From contig NZ_JAVAMS010000004.1 of NCBI RefSeq assembly GCF_030730945.1, forward strand, positions 286,788 through 350,787: a stretch of 64,000 nt of DNA, in the 5' to 3' direction. The notes under the pieces are model-generated. The model was given only the letters and a program-made list of their open reading frames with translations. It did not search any database and was not told the DNA's origin. This document shows positions 44,446 through 54,047 of the stretch, piece by piece. Both the position numbers and the translations under genes were made by a program. Every line of letters begins with the position of its first letter. Within the stretch, counting starts at the first letter, position 1. The stretch is from Aurantiacibacter poecillastricola (GTDB taxonomy: Bacteria > Pseudomonadota > Alphaproteobacteria > Sphingomonadales > Sphingomonadaceae).

Positions 44446-45575
44446 CCTTCTGGCAGCATCTGCCGGAAAAGGTTCGGGTGCCCGCGTCCGGTGCTTGCAC
44501 AAGGGCCGCGGTTGATGTTGATGCGGCTACCGTGTTTCATGTTTCCGCTAATGTTCAATGGCTTGCAGACGCACTTCGGCCAGTGCTCGGCCTACCTCAA
44601 AAGGCGCTGCCGACCATGCCGAACCCGCAAAGGTTGGCGGAACGGCACCGTGTCGTTCCTCTGCTATGGCATGCCCTGAATATCGGCGATGGTGAGATCG
44701 ATCCGGTTGCACGCGAAGAACTGCGGAAGGACATGCGACGTAGCAAGTTGTTGGGTCTGCGGCAGAAAGCCACCGAAATCTCCTTTGCCAGGCTGCTCCA
44801 GCGAGAGGGAATATCGAACATCCAGGTGAAGGGACCTCACCTCGGACAGATCCTTTTCGGCATGGAAGACCTGCGACAATCCAAGGATATCGATCTGCTG
44901 ATCGAGGAGGATCGGATCATGGATGCCGTAGAACTGGCAGCGCGCTCGGGATACGTCTCTTCCGCAGGAGCACCGATCGATACGGCCAGAGTGCGGCGCC
45001 TTCTGCGATTTCATCGGGAAATCGAGATACGTGACCCGCGAACCGGCTGCGCGATCGAATTGCACTGGCAGTTACTGGAAACACCGCCAGCTGGGTGGGA
45101 TGATCGGCTGTTCTTCACGACACCGCTGACCCTCTCCTCGCCCGAATATGTCCTTTACCTGATGCTCCACGGCGCCGCCTCGCACTGGCACCGGATGAAG
45201 TGGCTCGCCGACCTTGCCATGATCGCCCGGATGGTCGACGAAAGCGTCCTGCGTTCGGTAATCGGGCTTGCGCGCACCTACGATTGCCTGCCTGCTCTGG
45301 CCGCCAGCTTTATCGCATGCGGAAACCTGTGGGAGAGGGCACTTGTCGAACGATGGCTCGCCAAAATCGATCTCCCGCCGTCAGACAAGCGCATCGCCCG
45401 GCACTGCGAGGCATTCGAGCGGGCGCTAAACCGGGAAGGCGTAATGGAAAGAGGGGAACTGATGGCACGGCGTTTCGAGGTGATACGCGACGCCCCGTTG
45501 TTTGGTGAGAATTACCCGCCTCGCCTGCCTGCCATCGCACGGCGGACCGCCTACTGGCTGGCCCGGCGCGGTTGA
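44442..45575 (+). CDS. Nucleotidyltransferase family protein (NTP_transf_5-like)
   Basis: 377 residues from GTG 44442, sharing GTGA with the GT8 stop. The active-site pattern is IQVKGPHLGQILFG followed by LRQSKDIDLLI (Asp-x-Asp), and IELHWQLL occurs in the middle. Proteins of this type occur in lasso-peptide clusters alongside HprK-like kinases. Nucleotidylation or phosphate-linked modification of the peptide is inferred. Little is established about the biochemical reaction. Confidence 0.8.
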   Translation: MTFWQHLPEKVRVPASGACTRAAVDVDAATVFHVSANVQWLADALRPVLGLPQKALPTMPNPQRLAERHRVVPLLWHALNIGDGEIDPVAREELRKDMRRSKLLGLRQKATEISFARLLQREGISNIQVKGPHLGQILFGMEDLRQSKDIDLLIEEDRIMDAVELAARSGYVSSAGAPIDTARVRRLLRFHREIEIRDPRTGCAIELHWQLLETPPAGWDDRLFFTTPLTLSSPEYVLYLMLHGAASHWHRMKWLADLAMIARMVDESVLRSVIGLARTYDCLPALAASFIACGNLWERALVERWLAKIDLPPSDKRIARHCEAFERALNREGVMERGELMARRFEVIRDAPLFGENYPPRLPAIARRTAYWLARRG

Positions 45576-45587
45576 AGGCCAAGACCC

Positions 45588-47366
45588 GTGCTAGCGCCTG
45601 CGACCGATCAAAACGATGCCCTGCGAGGCAAACAAGGAAGCTTGATCCGGGCCGTCTTCGAGCATGTCCGTCCGCGCCTCGTATCGACCTTCCTGCTTGT
45701 TGGCCTGGCAGCCGTGCTCGAAGGGCTCGGCCTGGTGCTGATCCTGCCAGTGATCGAAGTGGTCTTCGCGCAGGAAGTTGCAGGCCCGGGGAGCGTGGCA
45801 GTAGCCTGGCTTTCGCGCCATCAGATTGACACTGCCCTGAAACAATTGCTGGTCCTCGGCCTTGGTTTCCTCATCCTGATCGTGGCGCGCGCCAATATCC
45901 TGCGCTGGCGCGATATCCGGCTGATGAAATTGTCGCAGGGATTTGTCGATAGCGAACGGCGCCGTCTCTTCTCCCTGCTCGCGGAGACCGACTGGCCGAT
46001 CATCAAGCGCTATCGCAAGGCCGATCTGCTCAATTCCCTGACGACGAACATCGGCCGCCTGGCAGTGGCGATGAACTTCCTTACGAGCGGGCTCGTCACC
46101 ACGGTTCTGGCACTCGCGGCGCTTGGTGCGGCCTTCGTGGTGTCATGGTCGCTGGGTTTGCTGCTTCTCCTGCTGACAACGGTAAGTGGGATACTGGCCC
46201 GGGTCTGGAGCAAGAGAAGCCGTCGATCCGGGGAGCGGCTGAATCACGCCAACCGCAATGTGATGTCGGTGACGACACGTTTTCTCGACGGGCTGAAAGC
46301 GGCAAAGGCAATGCAGGCCGAGAGCGAACTGAAGGCCGGCTTCGACGCGAGTATCGCCAAGGCGCGCAGCATACAGCTGGAGTTCGCGGACCAGCAGGCG
46401 AGACTGCGCAGCAGCATCCAGATCGCTGCCGCGCTGGCGGCCCTTTTCGTGCTGCTTTCAGGTTATGCCCTGTTCGGCCTGACGGGGGGCGAATTGATCG
46501 TGATGGCCGCGATCGTCCTGCGACTTGCGCCAAGCCTTCTCTCGACGATGAGCGGCATCCAGTCACTCGCGCATTGCTGGCCCGCCTACACTGCCCTGCA
46601 GGCGCTGGAGCAGCAACTGGCGAGTGATCGACATTTCCATGCCTTTTCGACCGAAGCTGATAGTGCGCCGGTTGCGGATCAGCATGAGCCGGCTGGCTTG
46701 GCCGTCCGCAATGCCAGCGTGCAAGTCAGGGACGAGCAGGGGAACGTTGTCACCTTGCTGGAAACCGAAAGCTTCGATTTTCCCGCGGGTGCCGTGGTCC
46801 ATGTGGGAGGTCATTCCGGGGCAGGCAAATCCACTTTCGCCGAACTGGTCGCGGGGCTGCATTTGCCTGCCGCGGGCCGCGTCTGCTCCGGCGGCCTTTC
46901 CCTGACGCGGGCGACGCGCGAGCGATGGCAGGCCGACATCGTGTTCGTACCGCAAGAACCCTTCCTGTTCGATGGCACCGTTCGCCAGAACCTGCTCTGG
47001 CCGCAGACTGAGGCAAGCGACGAAATGCTCTGGCAGGCTTTGCGGTTGACGCGGGCCGGAGACGTCGTGCGTTCGCTTCCCGGCGCGCTTGGGGAGATGA
47101 TCCTCGACGGGGGCGCAAGGTTGTCGGGAGGGGAGAGGCAGAGACTGTGCCTCGCCCGGGCGCTGGTTCGCCCAGCCAGGATGCTGATCCTGGACGAGGC
47201 AACATCTGCCGTGGGCCCGGATATCGAAAGAGAGATCATTCGCAATATTCGGAGCGCCTATCCTAGCTCGGTTGTCCTGAATATTTCGCACTCTCCCAAC
47301 GCTCAGGACCTCGCGGATATGCATGTAGAGGTCTCTCACGGCCGCGCCCGCCTCAGGCAGGCCTGA
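45588..47366 (+). CDS. ABC exporter, fused membrane and ATPase domains
   Basis: 592 residues from GTG 45588. About six membrane segments lie in the first 310 residues. The ATPase has Walker A GGHSGAGKST, Q-loop FVPQEPFLFDGTVRQNL, signature LSGGERQR and Walker B MLILDEATSAVG. No C39 peptidase domain is present at the N-terminus, so it does not cut the leader itself. As the last gene of the cluster it probably exports the finished peptide and may give immunity, like protein D of lasso systems. Confidence 0.9.
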   Translation: MLAPATDQNDALRGKQGSLIRAVFEHVRPRLVSTFLLVGLAAVLEGLGLVLILPVIEVVFAQEVAGPGSVAVAWLSRHQIDTALKQLLVLGLGFLILIVARANILRWRDIRLMKLSQGFVDSERRRLFSLLAETDWPIIKRYRKADLLNSLTTNIGRLAVAMNFLTSGLVTTVLALAALGAAFVVSWSLGLLLLLLTTVSGILARVWSKRSRRSGERLNHANRNVMSVTTRFLDGLKAAKAMQAESELKAGFDASIAKARSIQLEFADQQARLRSSIQIAAALAALFVLLSGYALFGLTGGELIVMAAIVLRLAPSLLSTMSGIQSLAHCWPAYTALQALEQQLASDRHFHAFSTEADSAPVADQHEPAGLAVRNASVQVRDEQGNVVTLLETESFDFPAGAVVHVGGHSGAGKSTFAELVAGLHLPAAGRVCSGGLSLTRATRERWQADIVFVPQEPFLFDGTVRQNLLWPQTEASDEMLWQALRLTRAGDVVRSLPGALGEMILDGGARLSGGERQRLCLARALVRPARMLILDEATSAVGPDIEREIIRNIRSAYPSSVVLNISHSPNAQDLADMHVEVSHGRARLRQA

Positions 47367-47582
47367 TCGCGGCGGAAAGGAACATTCACTCCCGGCGATC
47401 AGGATACCGGGGTTAAGGGATGGACTTGAACGCCAGGGGCCGGACGGGACCCTGAATAGGCGCATGCGTTCCGCATATTTCCTCGTGCGGCGAGAGTGCC
47501 GGACAGCAATTCGTTAACCCATATCGGTTACCATCACTGCTCATCCACGAGACCCTACAATCTACTGAACAATAGGCGAAAG

Positions 47583-50500
47583 ATGGAACGCGGTGCGGGA
47601 GGAGGAAGGTTGCGGACCTTCCGGCTGGGAAACTTGCGAGACATCGCCCTGCTGGCCATCGCCTACTTCGCGGCGGGTTATGTCGGCATCACGCTCGCCG
47701 TGCCCCCGGGATATGCTTCCATCGTCTGGCCCGCATCGGGTGTGGCGCTTTGCGCGTTGCTTTGGGGTGGGACGCGACTGTTACCGGGGGTGTGGTTAGG
47801 CTCCTTCGGCCTCAACGTCATGGCAGGCCTCGACACCTCGCTCGACTTCGAGCGAGGATGGACGGTCTTCGCAATTGCAGCTGCCTTAGGTATCGGTGCG
47901 ACGTTGCAGGCCTTGGGCGGCTTCTTGCTGGCGAGGCGGTTCGCCGATGGCATCGAAATATCGCACATGCGCCGGCTTGTTATTGCGGCGTTCCTCGTCG
48001 TCATAATTCCTTGCGCCATAGCTCCGACGATCGGCAGCGCTACGCTTCTGACAACCGGTGCGATCGGTTTCGACATGCTGCCGTCCAACTGGCTCACCTG
48101 GTATGCAGGAGACGTCCTGGGCGTTCTCCTGATTATCCCGATACTCCTGCTGTCCACCTGGTCTCCGGTAGCGGTTCGCTGGCACGGCAATTCGCTTCAG
48201 GGCGCGAATTCACTTGTCGCGATGAGCCTGACGACCACCCTGTTCCTCACCTTCTACGCCTGGCAGTTCATTTCCGAGCGCGAGTATGAACAGGCGAAGA
48301 CCAGCTTCGCCGCGATGGCGGACGACACCGACGAGGCGCTGCGACACCGCTTGCAGATTTACGAAAGGGCCTTGCAGAGCGCAGCCGCCTTCGCTGCCTT
48401 CGAGGGCGAGATCTCGCCGAGCCGGTGGCGCGAATATGTCGACCGGCTGGACATCGCACGCTCGTATCCGGGGATGCGCGGATTTGGCATGTTCCAGGCC
48501 GTTGCGGACGACGATCTCCCGACATTTCGCGAACAGTTCGACCGGGAGTTCGGGGACCGGTTTGAGGTTCACCCAATGGTCGATCGCGACGAACACTTCG
48601 TCATCAACCGCATCGAGCCGCTGGCGAACAATCTCGCGGCACTGGGCCTCGACCTTGCCTTCGAGCGGGGTCGGCGCGAGGCTATCGCGCTATCCAAAAC
48701 GCGGGGAGGGGCCGTCCTCACTCGGCCGATCGTTCTGGTGCAGGACCAGAAGAAGGGGGCGGGTTTCCTGCTGGTGTTTTCAGTACGAAACGAAGCGGGA
48801 GAGCCTTCGGGACGCTGGACCTATTCGCCGCTAATCGCTGACGAGCTGCTTGCAAGCCTGAACCCGCGCCAGGGGGAGGAGTTTGCCCTCGAGGTCTATC
48901 ACGGCGCGCAAACGGTTCCGGATGCGCTGCTTTATTCCACGAGCGAGACGGCCTCGAATCCGAAATTCGAGATCCGGCGGACGATCGATCTCGCGGGACA
49001 ACCGTTCACCCTTCGCTGGACCAGCCTGCAGCCCTTCGAACGCCGACATGCGTCCAGCGCCCCGCTCATCGTCCTTACGAGCGGCTTCATGATCACCATC
49101 CTGCTGGGTATTTTGCTGGTGACCTTCCTGCGCAGGGAGAGCCACGTCCTGCGCGAAGTGCGCGACGCAACCGCCGAGCTGGCCGAACGCAATCGCATGC
49201 TGGAGATGGCGGAAGCCACTGCGCATATCGGGCATTGGGATCTCGATCTGCGAGACAGTCGGCTTCGCTGGTCTGACGAAGTGCACCGGATGCACGGGCT
49301 AAAGCCGGGACATACGCCCACGCTCGATGAGGGGATCGACTTCTATCACCCCGAAGATCGCACCACCGTAAGGCAGTCGCTTGATACCGCACTTTCCGAT
49401 TGCCGACCCTATCGTTTCAAGGCGAGAATCCACACGCGTTCCGGGGAATTGCGGCACGTCGAGGTGCGCGGCAACGTAGATACCGACGAGAATGGGAAAG
49501 CCGTCTGCATCTTCGGGGTCATCATCGATCGCACGGACGAAACCTTGATGCGCGAGCGCCTCACCGCGACGATCGAGGAGGCCCGGGCGGCCGATCAGGC
49601 AAAGTCGAGCTTCCTCGCCAATATGAGCCATGAAATCCGAACCCCGATGAACGGCCTCATCGGCTTCACCGAACTGGCTCTGGCGGAAGAAAAGAAGCCC
49701 GAACAAAGGCGGCGACTGCGGATGATCGCGGATTCCAGCAATGCCATGCTCAGGCTGCTGAACGACCTGCTGGATTTCGCCAAGATCGAAGCCAAGCAGA
49801 TGGCGATCGTCAACGAGCCCACCGACCTGCGCCATACCTTGCGCAGTTGCCAGCGCCTGATGGAACCGGTCGCAAAGGGGCAAAATCTCTTGTTGCTGCT
49901 GGAGATCGACCCGGCGCTGCCGCCCCGCGTCCAGGTCGACAAGATGCGGTTGCGGCAGATCGTGCTCAACCTGGTCGGAAATGCCCTGAAATTCACCGAA
50001 GAAGGGGAAGTGAAGGTTTTGGCTTCGCTGAGCCGGACGGCAGGGCACGCGGACAGGATCGTGATTACCGTTCGCGATACCGGGATCGGGATTCCGGCGG
50101 ACCGTCTCGACAGCCTGTTCAACAAGTTCATCCAGGCCGACGATACGACAGCGCGGCGCTACGGGGGCACCGGGCTTGGTCTTTCGATCAGCGCCGAACT
50201 TGCCGAACTCATGGGCGGGGAGCTCAGCGCCGAGAGCGAACCGGGCAAGGGCTCGGCGTTCACGTTGTCCCTGCCTCTGGAGGTATCGACGGGGGTAGCC
50301 AATTCGCCAGACCTTCCCGAGCCCGGTGCAGCCTGCGAGCAAACCGTACGGTTGCGCATCCTTGTTGCCGAAGACAATCCGGTCAATCAGGAGCTGACCG
50401 CGGCGATGGTCGAGAAGGTCGGTCACGCCTGCGATCTTGCGCGCGACGGTCAGGAAGCCATCGACGCTGTCATGCAGGCGGAGCGCGAGGGCCGCCCTTA

Positions 50501-51077
50501 CGACATGGTGCTCATGGACATGCAGATGCCCAGGGTCGACGGACTGGCGGCGACACGGGCGATAAGGGAAATGGGGATCGGCCCGGAGACCTTGCCGATC
50601 CTGGCACTCACGGCCAACGCCTATTCCGATGATATACAGCGCTGCGAGAATGCGGGAATGCAGGCCCACCTTGCCAAGCCCTTGAGGCTGAACGAGCTAT
50701 CCGCTGCGATAGCCGAGTGGTCGCGGGGAAAGGACGTCGCTGCGGATGAATCGAACTACAGTTTCGAAGAGGAAACCGACCCGCGCCTTCGCGCGATGTT
50801 CGATGACAGGAAGGCCGAACTGGCTGCAGTGATCGAAGCGGCCATCAGCCGCCAAGATGTGAGCGAGGACGAGAAGAGGACAATCGCAGGATTGCTGCAC
50901 GAGATCGCCGGGGTGGCCGCGTTTTTCGGCCAGGCAGATCTTGGTAAGGAGTGCCGGGACTGGGAAGTCGAACTTCTGCAGCTGACCAACCCTTCGGGAA
51001 TCCGGCAACTCCTGCAGAACTTGCAGATGCGCCTTGCGCCCGCCACTCCCCGGCACGAGGAGGCACCGCATGGATAG
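47583..51077 (+). CDS. Hybrid sensor histidine kinase with MASE1, CHASE, PAS, receiver and Hpt domains
   Basis: About 1164 residues from ATG 47583 (a GTG at 47496 would add 29). An eight-helix MASE1-like membrane region is followed by an extracytoplasmic CHASE-like domain (MRGFGMFQAVADDD, IEPLANNLAALGLD) and a helix near residue 500. Then come PAS, HisKA (NMSHEIRTPMNGLIGF), HATPase (LVGNALKFTEEG, DTGIGIP, GTGLGLS), a receiver (LVAEDNPVNQE, VLMDMQMP) and a C-terminal Hpt with LLHEIAGVAAFFG. It likely senses a small extracellular molecule and passes phosphate to the small response regulator that follows. The 216-base gap upstream shows nothing recognised beyond a weak ribosome site. Confidence 0.9.
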   Translation: MERGAGGGRLRTFRLGNLRDIALLAIAYFAAGYVGITLAVPPGYASIVWPASGVALCALLWGGTRLLPGVWLGSFGLNVMAGLDTSLDFERGWTVFAIAAALGIGATLQALGGFLLARRFADGIEISHMRRLVIAAFLVVIIPCAIAPTIGSATLLTTGAIGFDMLPSNWLTWYAGDVLGVLLIIPILLLSTWSPVAVRWHGNSLQGANSLVAMSLTTTLFLTFYAWQFISEREYEQAKTSFAAMADDTDEALRHRLQIYERALQSAAAFAAFEGEISPSRWREYVDRLDIARSYPGMRGFGMFQAVADDDLPTFREQFDREFGDRFEVHPMVDRDEHFVINRIEPLANNLAALGLDLAFERGRREAIALSKTRGGAVLTRPIVLVQDQKKGAGFLLVFSVRNEAGEPSGRWTYSPLIADELLASLNPRQGEEFALEVYHGAQTVPDALLYSTSETASNPKFEIRRTIDLAGQPFTLRWTSLQPFERRHASSAPLIVLTSGFMITILLGILLVTFLRRESHVLREVRDATAELAERNRMLEMAEATAHIGHWDLDLRDSRLRWSDEVHRMHGLKPGHTPTLDEGIDFYHPEDRTTVRQSLDTALSDCRPYRFKARIHTRSGELRHVEVRGNVDTDENGKAVCIFGVIIDRTDETLMRERLTATIEEARAADQAKSSFLANMSHEIRTPMNGLIGFTELALAEEKKPEQRRRLRMIADSSNAMLRLLNDLLDFAKIEAKQMAIVNEPTDLRHTLRSCQRLMEPVAKGQNLLLLLEIDPALPPRVQVDKMRLRQIVLNLVGNALKFTEEGEVKVLASLSRTAGHADRIVITVRDTGIGIPADRLDSLFNKFIQADDTTARRYGGTGLGLSISAELAELMGGELSAESEPGKGSAFTLSLPLEVSTGVANSPDLPEPGAACEQTVRLRILVAEDNPVNQELTAAMVEKVGHACDLARDGQEAIDAVMQAEREGRPYDMVLMDMQMPRVDGLAATRAIREMGIGPETLPILALTANAYSDDIQRCENAGMQAHLAKPLRLNELSAAIAEWSRGKDVAADESNYSFEEETDPRLRAMFDDRKAELAAVIEAAISRQDVSEDEKRTIAGLLHEIAGVAAFFGQADLGKECRDWEVELLQLTNPSGIRQLLQNLQMRLAPATPRHEEAPHG

Positions 51078-51084
51078 CGCGGCC

Positions 51085-51102
51085 TTCACGAGGAAGCGTG
51101 AA
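51085..51102. other. Small inverted repeat after the kinase gene
   Basis: TTCACG and CGTGAA flank six bases, just after the kinase stop and 58 bases before the response regulator. It may be a weak hairpin or an operator; no T-tract follows. Confidence 0.3.
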
Positions 51103-51159
51103 ACACCTCGCATCGCCCCTTCAAAACCCGTGACACTTTATTGGAAACCTTGAGAGAAA

Positions 51160-51531
51160 ATGGCTGACATACTGATCGCAGACGATGACCCGATCCTGGT
51201 TGAAATTCTCCGCTTTCGCCTGGAGGGTGCGGGGCATTGCGTGACAGTCGCGCGCGATGGGGAAGAGGCGCTGGAGCGGGTACGGGACGACCAGCCCGAC
51301 CTTGTCGTGCTCGATTCCATGATGCCGGTGATTGCCGGTCCGGAAGTTCTCGCGGAACTGAAATCGGACCCGGAGCTGCGTCATATTCCGGTCGTTATGC
51401 TTACCGCCCGCGCGGGCGAGGCGGATATCATTGCGGGCCTGAAGGGCGGGGCTGCCGAGTATCTGACCAAGCCCTTCATCCCCCAGGAACTGCTGGTTCG
51501 CATATCGGGTCTCATCGGCGCGGCAGTATGA
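51160..51531 (+). CDS. Single-domain response regulator (receiver only)
   Basis: 123 residues. Acidic cluster ADDD at residues 7-10, phosphoacceptor Asp52 in VVLDSMMP, Thr in MLTARAG and Lys in LTKPF complete the receiver site. There is no output domain. Between a hybrid kinase and a HEAT-repeat/glycosyltransferase pair, it probably relays the kinase signal by protein contact, perhaps with the HEAT protein. Confidence 0.93.
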   Translation: MADILIADDDPILVEILRFRLEGAGHCVTVARDGEEALERVRDDQPDLVVLDSMMPVIAGPEVLAELKSDPELRHIPVVMLTARAGEADIIAGLKGGAAEYLTKPFIPQELLVRISGLIGAAV

Positions 51532-51607
51532 TAGCAACCCCCAACCTCTTCGCGGCGGCGCGAGCTGAGAGCGCCACTCTGGCGCCTGCAGACCGTTCGG
51601 GTGCGCG

Positions 51608-52585
51608 ATGAACGCTTACGAGGAAATCGTACTCGGCACGACGATCTGCGCGGCCGGGATCCTGGTCCTGTTCCTTCTGCTGGTCCTGCGCCGGTATCTC
51701 GAGGAACATACCCGCATGCGCCGCGATGAACGCGACGCGGCCATCACTCGCAGCTACCTGCAACGCGTCGCCGGGCACAGGGTCGATCTTGCCGATGGAT
51801 GGGAGCGCGAGGCCAGGCTTTCCGCAATTTCTCGAATTCTTCCGCTTTTAAGGGGAGGGGAAAAGACCCGGCTGCTGCAAATTGCGGAGCTGGACGGCGT
51901 TCTGGACGAAACGGTACGCAAGTCGCGCAGCATCTACCGGACGGAGCGGATCAATGCGATCCACTTCCTGCAGCGGTTCGGGAGCGAGGCCTGCATCGCG
52001 CGACTGCGTGAGATAATGGCCCGCGATCGCGATCCGAAAGTTCGCCTCGAGGCGGCATTCGCTTTAGCTTCGAACGGCGCGCTGCCTCCTCCGCGTGAAA
52101 CGCTGCGCCTGTTGAAGGGGATGCATAGAAAGCCCACTCGCCTCGATATCGCGCTGTTGCGCGCCACAGCGCCGCTTTACCCTGAGCAGATGGTCATGCT
52201 TCTGGAGGACGATCTCGACGTCGCCTGGCGCTCGCAAATTATCGACGCCCTTGGCTGGTCGGCCGATATGAGCATCATCGACGTGCTGGGCCGCTCCGCC
52301 GCCGATCCCGAACCTGAAATTCGCAGCGCCGCATTGCGCGCTTCGGCCAGGCTAGGCCACCCCGTCGCCGCGCGCTGGGTGCTTGCCGCCCTGCAGGATC
52401 CGGTCACCTCGGTGCGACTGCAGGCAATCGCGGCCAGCCGCCAGCTGGAAATCAGGGACGCGGTTCCCGAACTTCTGCGCCTTTGCGGAGACAGCCAGCT
52501 GTGGGTGCGCCTGCGCGCCGAGCAGGCCCTCGAACATCTCGCGCCTGAATCGCTTGAAGCGCCGGTACTGGAGGCTCGCGCATGA
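51608..52585 (+). CDS. Membrane-anchored HEAT-repeat protein
   Basis: 325 residues with one N-terminal membrane helix (about 7-29) and a cytoplasmic alpha-solenoid. Repeats of the RxEAAxALA type are seen in DPKVRLEAAFALAS, DPEPEIRSAALRASARLG and DPVTSVRLQAIAAS, among others. HEAT repeats are protein-binding scaffolds. Its stop overlaps the start of the glycosyltransferase gene (ATGA), so the two probably form a complex in which this protein gates polymer synthesis in response to the receiver protein. Confidence 0.85.
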   Translation: MNAYEEIVLGTTICAAGILVLFLLLVLRRYLEEHTRMRRDERDAAITRSYLQRVAGHRVDLADGWEREARLSAISRILPLLRGGEKTRLLQIAELDGVLDETVRKSRSIYRTERINAIHFLQRFGSEACIARLREIMARDRDPKVRLEAAFALASNGALPPPRETLRLLKGMHRKPTRLDIALLRATAPLYPEQMVMLLEDDLDVAWRSQIIDALGWSADMSIIDVLGRSAADPEPEIRSAALRASARLGHPVAARWVLAALQDPVTSVRLQAIAASRQLEIRDAVPELLRLCGDSQLWVRLRAEQALEHLAPESLEAPVLEARA

Positions 52586-54006
52586 ACCTGACCGATGTCG
52601 TCAACGCCCTTGCCGGTGGGATCGTCTGGATCGCATTCACGTGCTTCGTCATCGTTGCGCTTCGCAACGCCATCGCCCTGTTGCAGCTTTTCGTCGCCGC
52701 GTGGGTATTCGTCACCCGGGTGCGTCCGGGCGAAGGGGCGCGGGATCTCTGGCATCGTTATTCCGACCTCGCGCTACCTGTCTCGGTCATCGCCCCCGCC
52801 TACAACGAAGAACTCTCGATCGTGCAAAGCGTCAAGGCACTCCTGGCGCTCGAATATCCCCAGCACGAGGTCATCGTGGTCAATGATGGATCGAAGGACG
52901 ATACGCTGGGCGAGTTGCTGCGCGCGTTCGAGATGCACGAGATCAGGCGGACGCAAATCGCCGAGCTCCAGCAGACGCGGATACGCAAGACGTATGGCTC
53001 ACGCCGCTATCCGAACCTTCTCGTCATCGACAAGGAGAACGGGCGCAAGGCCGATGCCGCAAACGCCGGCATAGGCTTCGCGCGAACGCCGCTCGTTTGC
53101 GTGATCGATGCGGATTCGATCATCGAGCCCGACGGACTGCTGCGGGCAGCCGAACCGTTCATGTATGATGACGACAGGTTGGTCGCGGTAGGCGGGGCGA
53201 TCCGAATCGCCAATGGTTGCACGGTCAGGGGTGGCTCGCTGCAGAAGATCGGCATCCCGAAGGGCATGGTTGCCCGGTTCCAGATCGTCGAATATCTGCG
53301 CGCTTTCCTGATGAACCGCGTGGCGAATGCGCACACCAATACGCTCATGCTGATTTCGGGCGCATTCGGTCTGTTCCGCCGTTCGACGCTGGTCGAAATG
53401 GGCGGGTACCGGCACGATACGGTGGGCGAGGATCTGGAGCTCATCGTGCGCATGCACCGTTTCATGCGCGAGCGGAAACGCGACTATCGGATATCCTTCG
53501 TTCCCGACGTGGTCTGCTGGACGGAAGCGCCCGTTTCGCTCGATGGCCTCGACAACCAGCGAGCCCGTTGGCAGCAAGGTGCCCTGGAGACGCTGCAGCG
53601 CCACCGCGGCATGATCGGCAATCCACGCTACGGGCGGATAGGCCTTCTCGCCATGCCGCAGATCGTTCTCGAGGATATCCTCGGCCCTCCTGCCGAACTG
53701 GTGGGATACCTGGTCCTGCCCGCGGCGGCGTTGCTGGGCCTGATCGATCCGCTGATGGCGATCGCCTTCTTCTTCGTGTCGGTCGTCTTCGGATGCGCGC
53801 TGAGCGTGGGCACTCTTGTCCTCGAGGAACAGCAGCTCAAGCGGACACCGCGTGCAAGCGACCTGCTGCGGATCGGTGCTGCTGCCATTCTCGAGAACTT
53901 CGGCTATCGTCAGGTCAATCTCTGGTACCGGCTAAAAGGCATCGGTCGCTTCCGGCGGCGCGACACGTCGTGGGCGGCTGTCCCGCGGGTTGGCTTCAAT
54001 GGCTGA
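52582..54006 (+). CDS. Processive family-2 glycosyltransferase, membrane-bound
   Basis: 474 residues. An N-terminal membrane helix is followed by the GT2 catalytic domain with VIAPAYNEE, VVNDGSKDDT, VIDADSI, GEDLELIVRMH and QRARW (the QxxRW processive signature), then several C-terminal membrane helices. This is the layout of synthases such as those for poly-N-acetylglucosamine, hyaluronan or cellulose. It likely builds and extrudes an exopolysaccharide. No outer-membrane export or deacetylase gene is adjacent, so the polymer is unknown. Confidence 0.9.
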   Translation: MNLTDVVNALAGGIVWIAFTCFVIVALRNAIALLQLFVAAWVFVTRVRPGEGARDLWHRYSDLALPVSVIAPAYNEELSIVQSVKALLALEYPQHEVIVVNDGSKDDTLGELLRAFEMHEIRRTQIAELQQTRIRKTYGSRRYPNLLVIDKENGRKADAANAGIGFARTPLVCVIDADSIIEPDGLLRAAEPFMYDDDRLVAVGGAIRIANGCTVRGGSLQKIGIPKGMVARFQIVEYLRAFLMNRVANAHTNTLMLISGAFGLFRRSTLVEMGGYRHDTVGEDLELIVRMHRFMRERKRDYRISFVPDVVCWTEAPVSLDGLDNQRARWQQGALETLQRHRGMIGNPRYGRIGLLAMPQIVLEDILGPPAELVGYLVLPAAALLGLIDPLMAIAFFFVSVVFGCALSVGTLVLEEQQLKRTPRASDLLRIGAAAILENFGYRQVNLWYRLKGIGRFRRRDTSWAAVPRVGFNG

Positions 54007-54047
54007 GGACAGGCGCAATGCGAATTGCTCCCACCGCGCCCCGTTCC

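Noticed and set aside
36311..47366. Standard lasso peptide cluster of the A-B-C-D or isopeptidase/TonB type
   Set aside because: No B2 peptidase, no isopeptidase or receptor in the cluster, and the predicted core lacks Asp/Glu at positions 7-9; only the leader, PqqD and cyclase are lasso-like.
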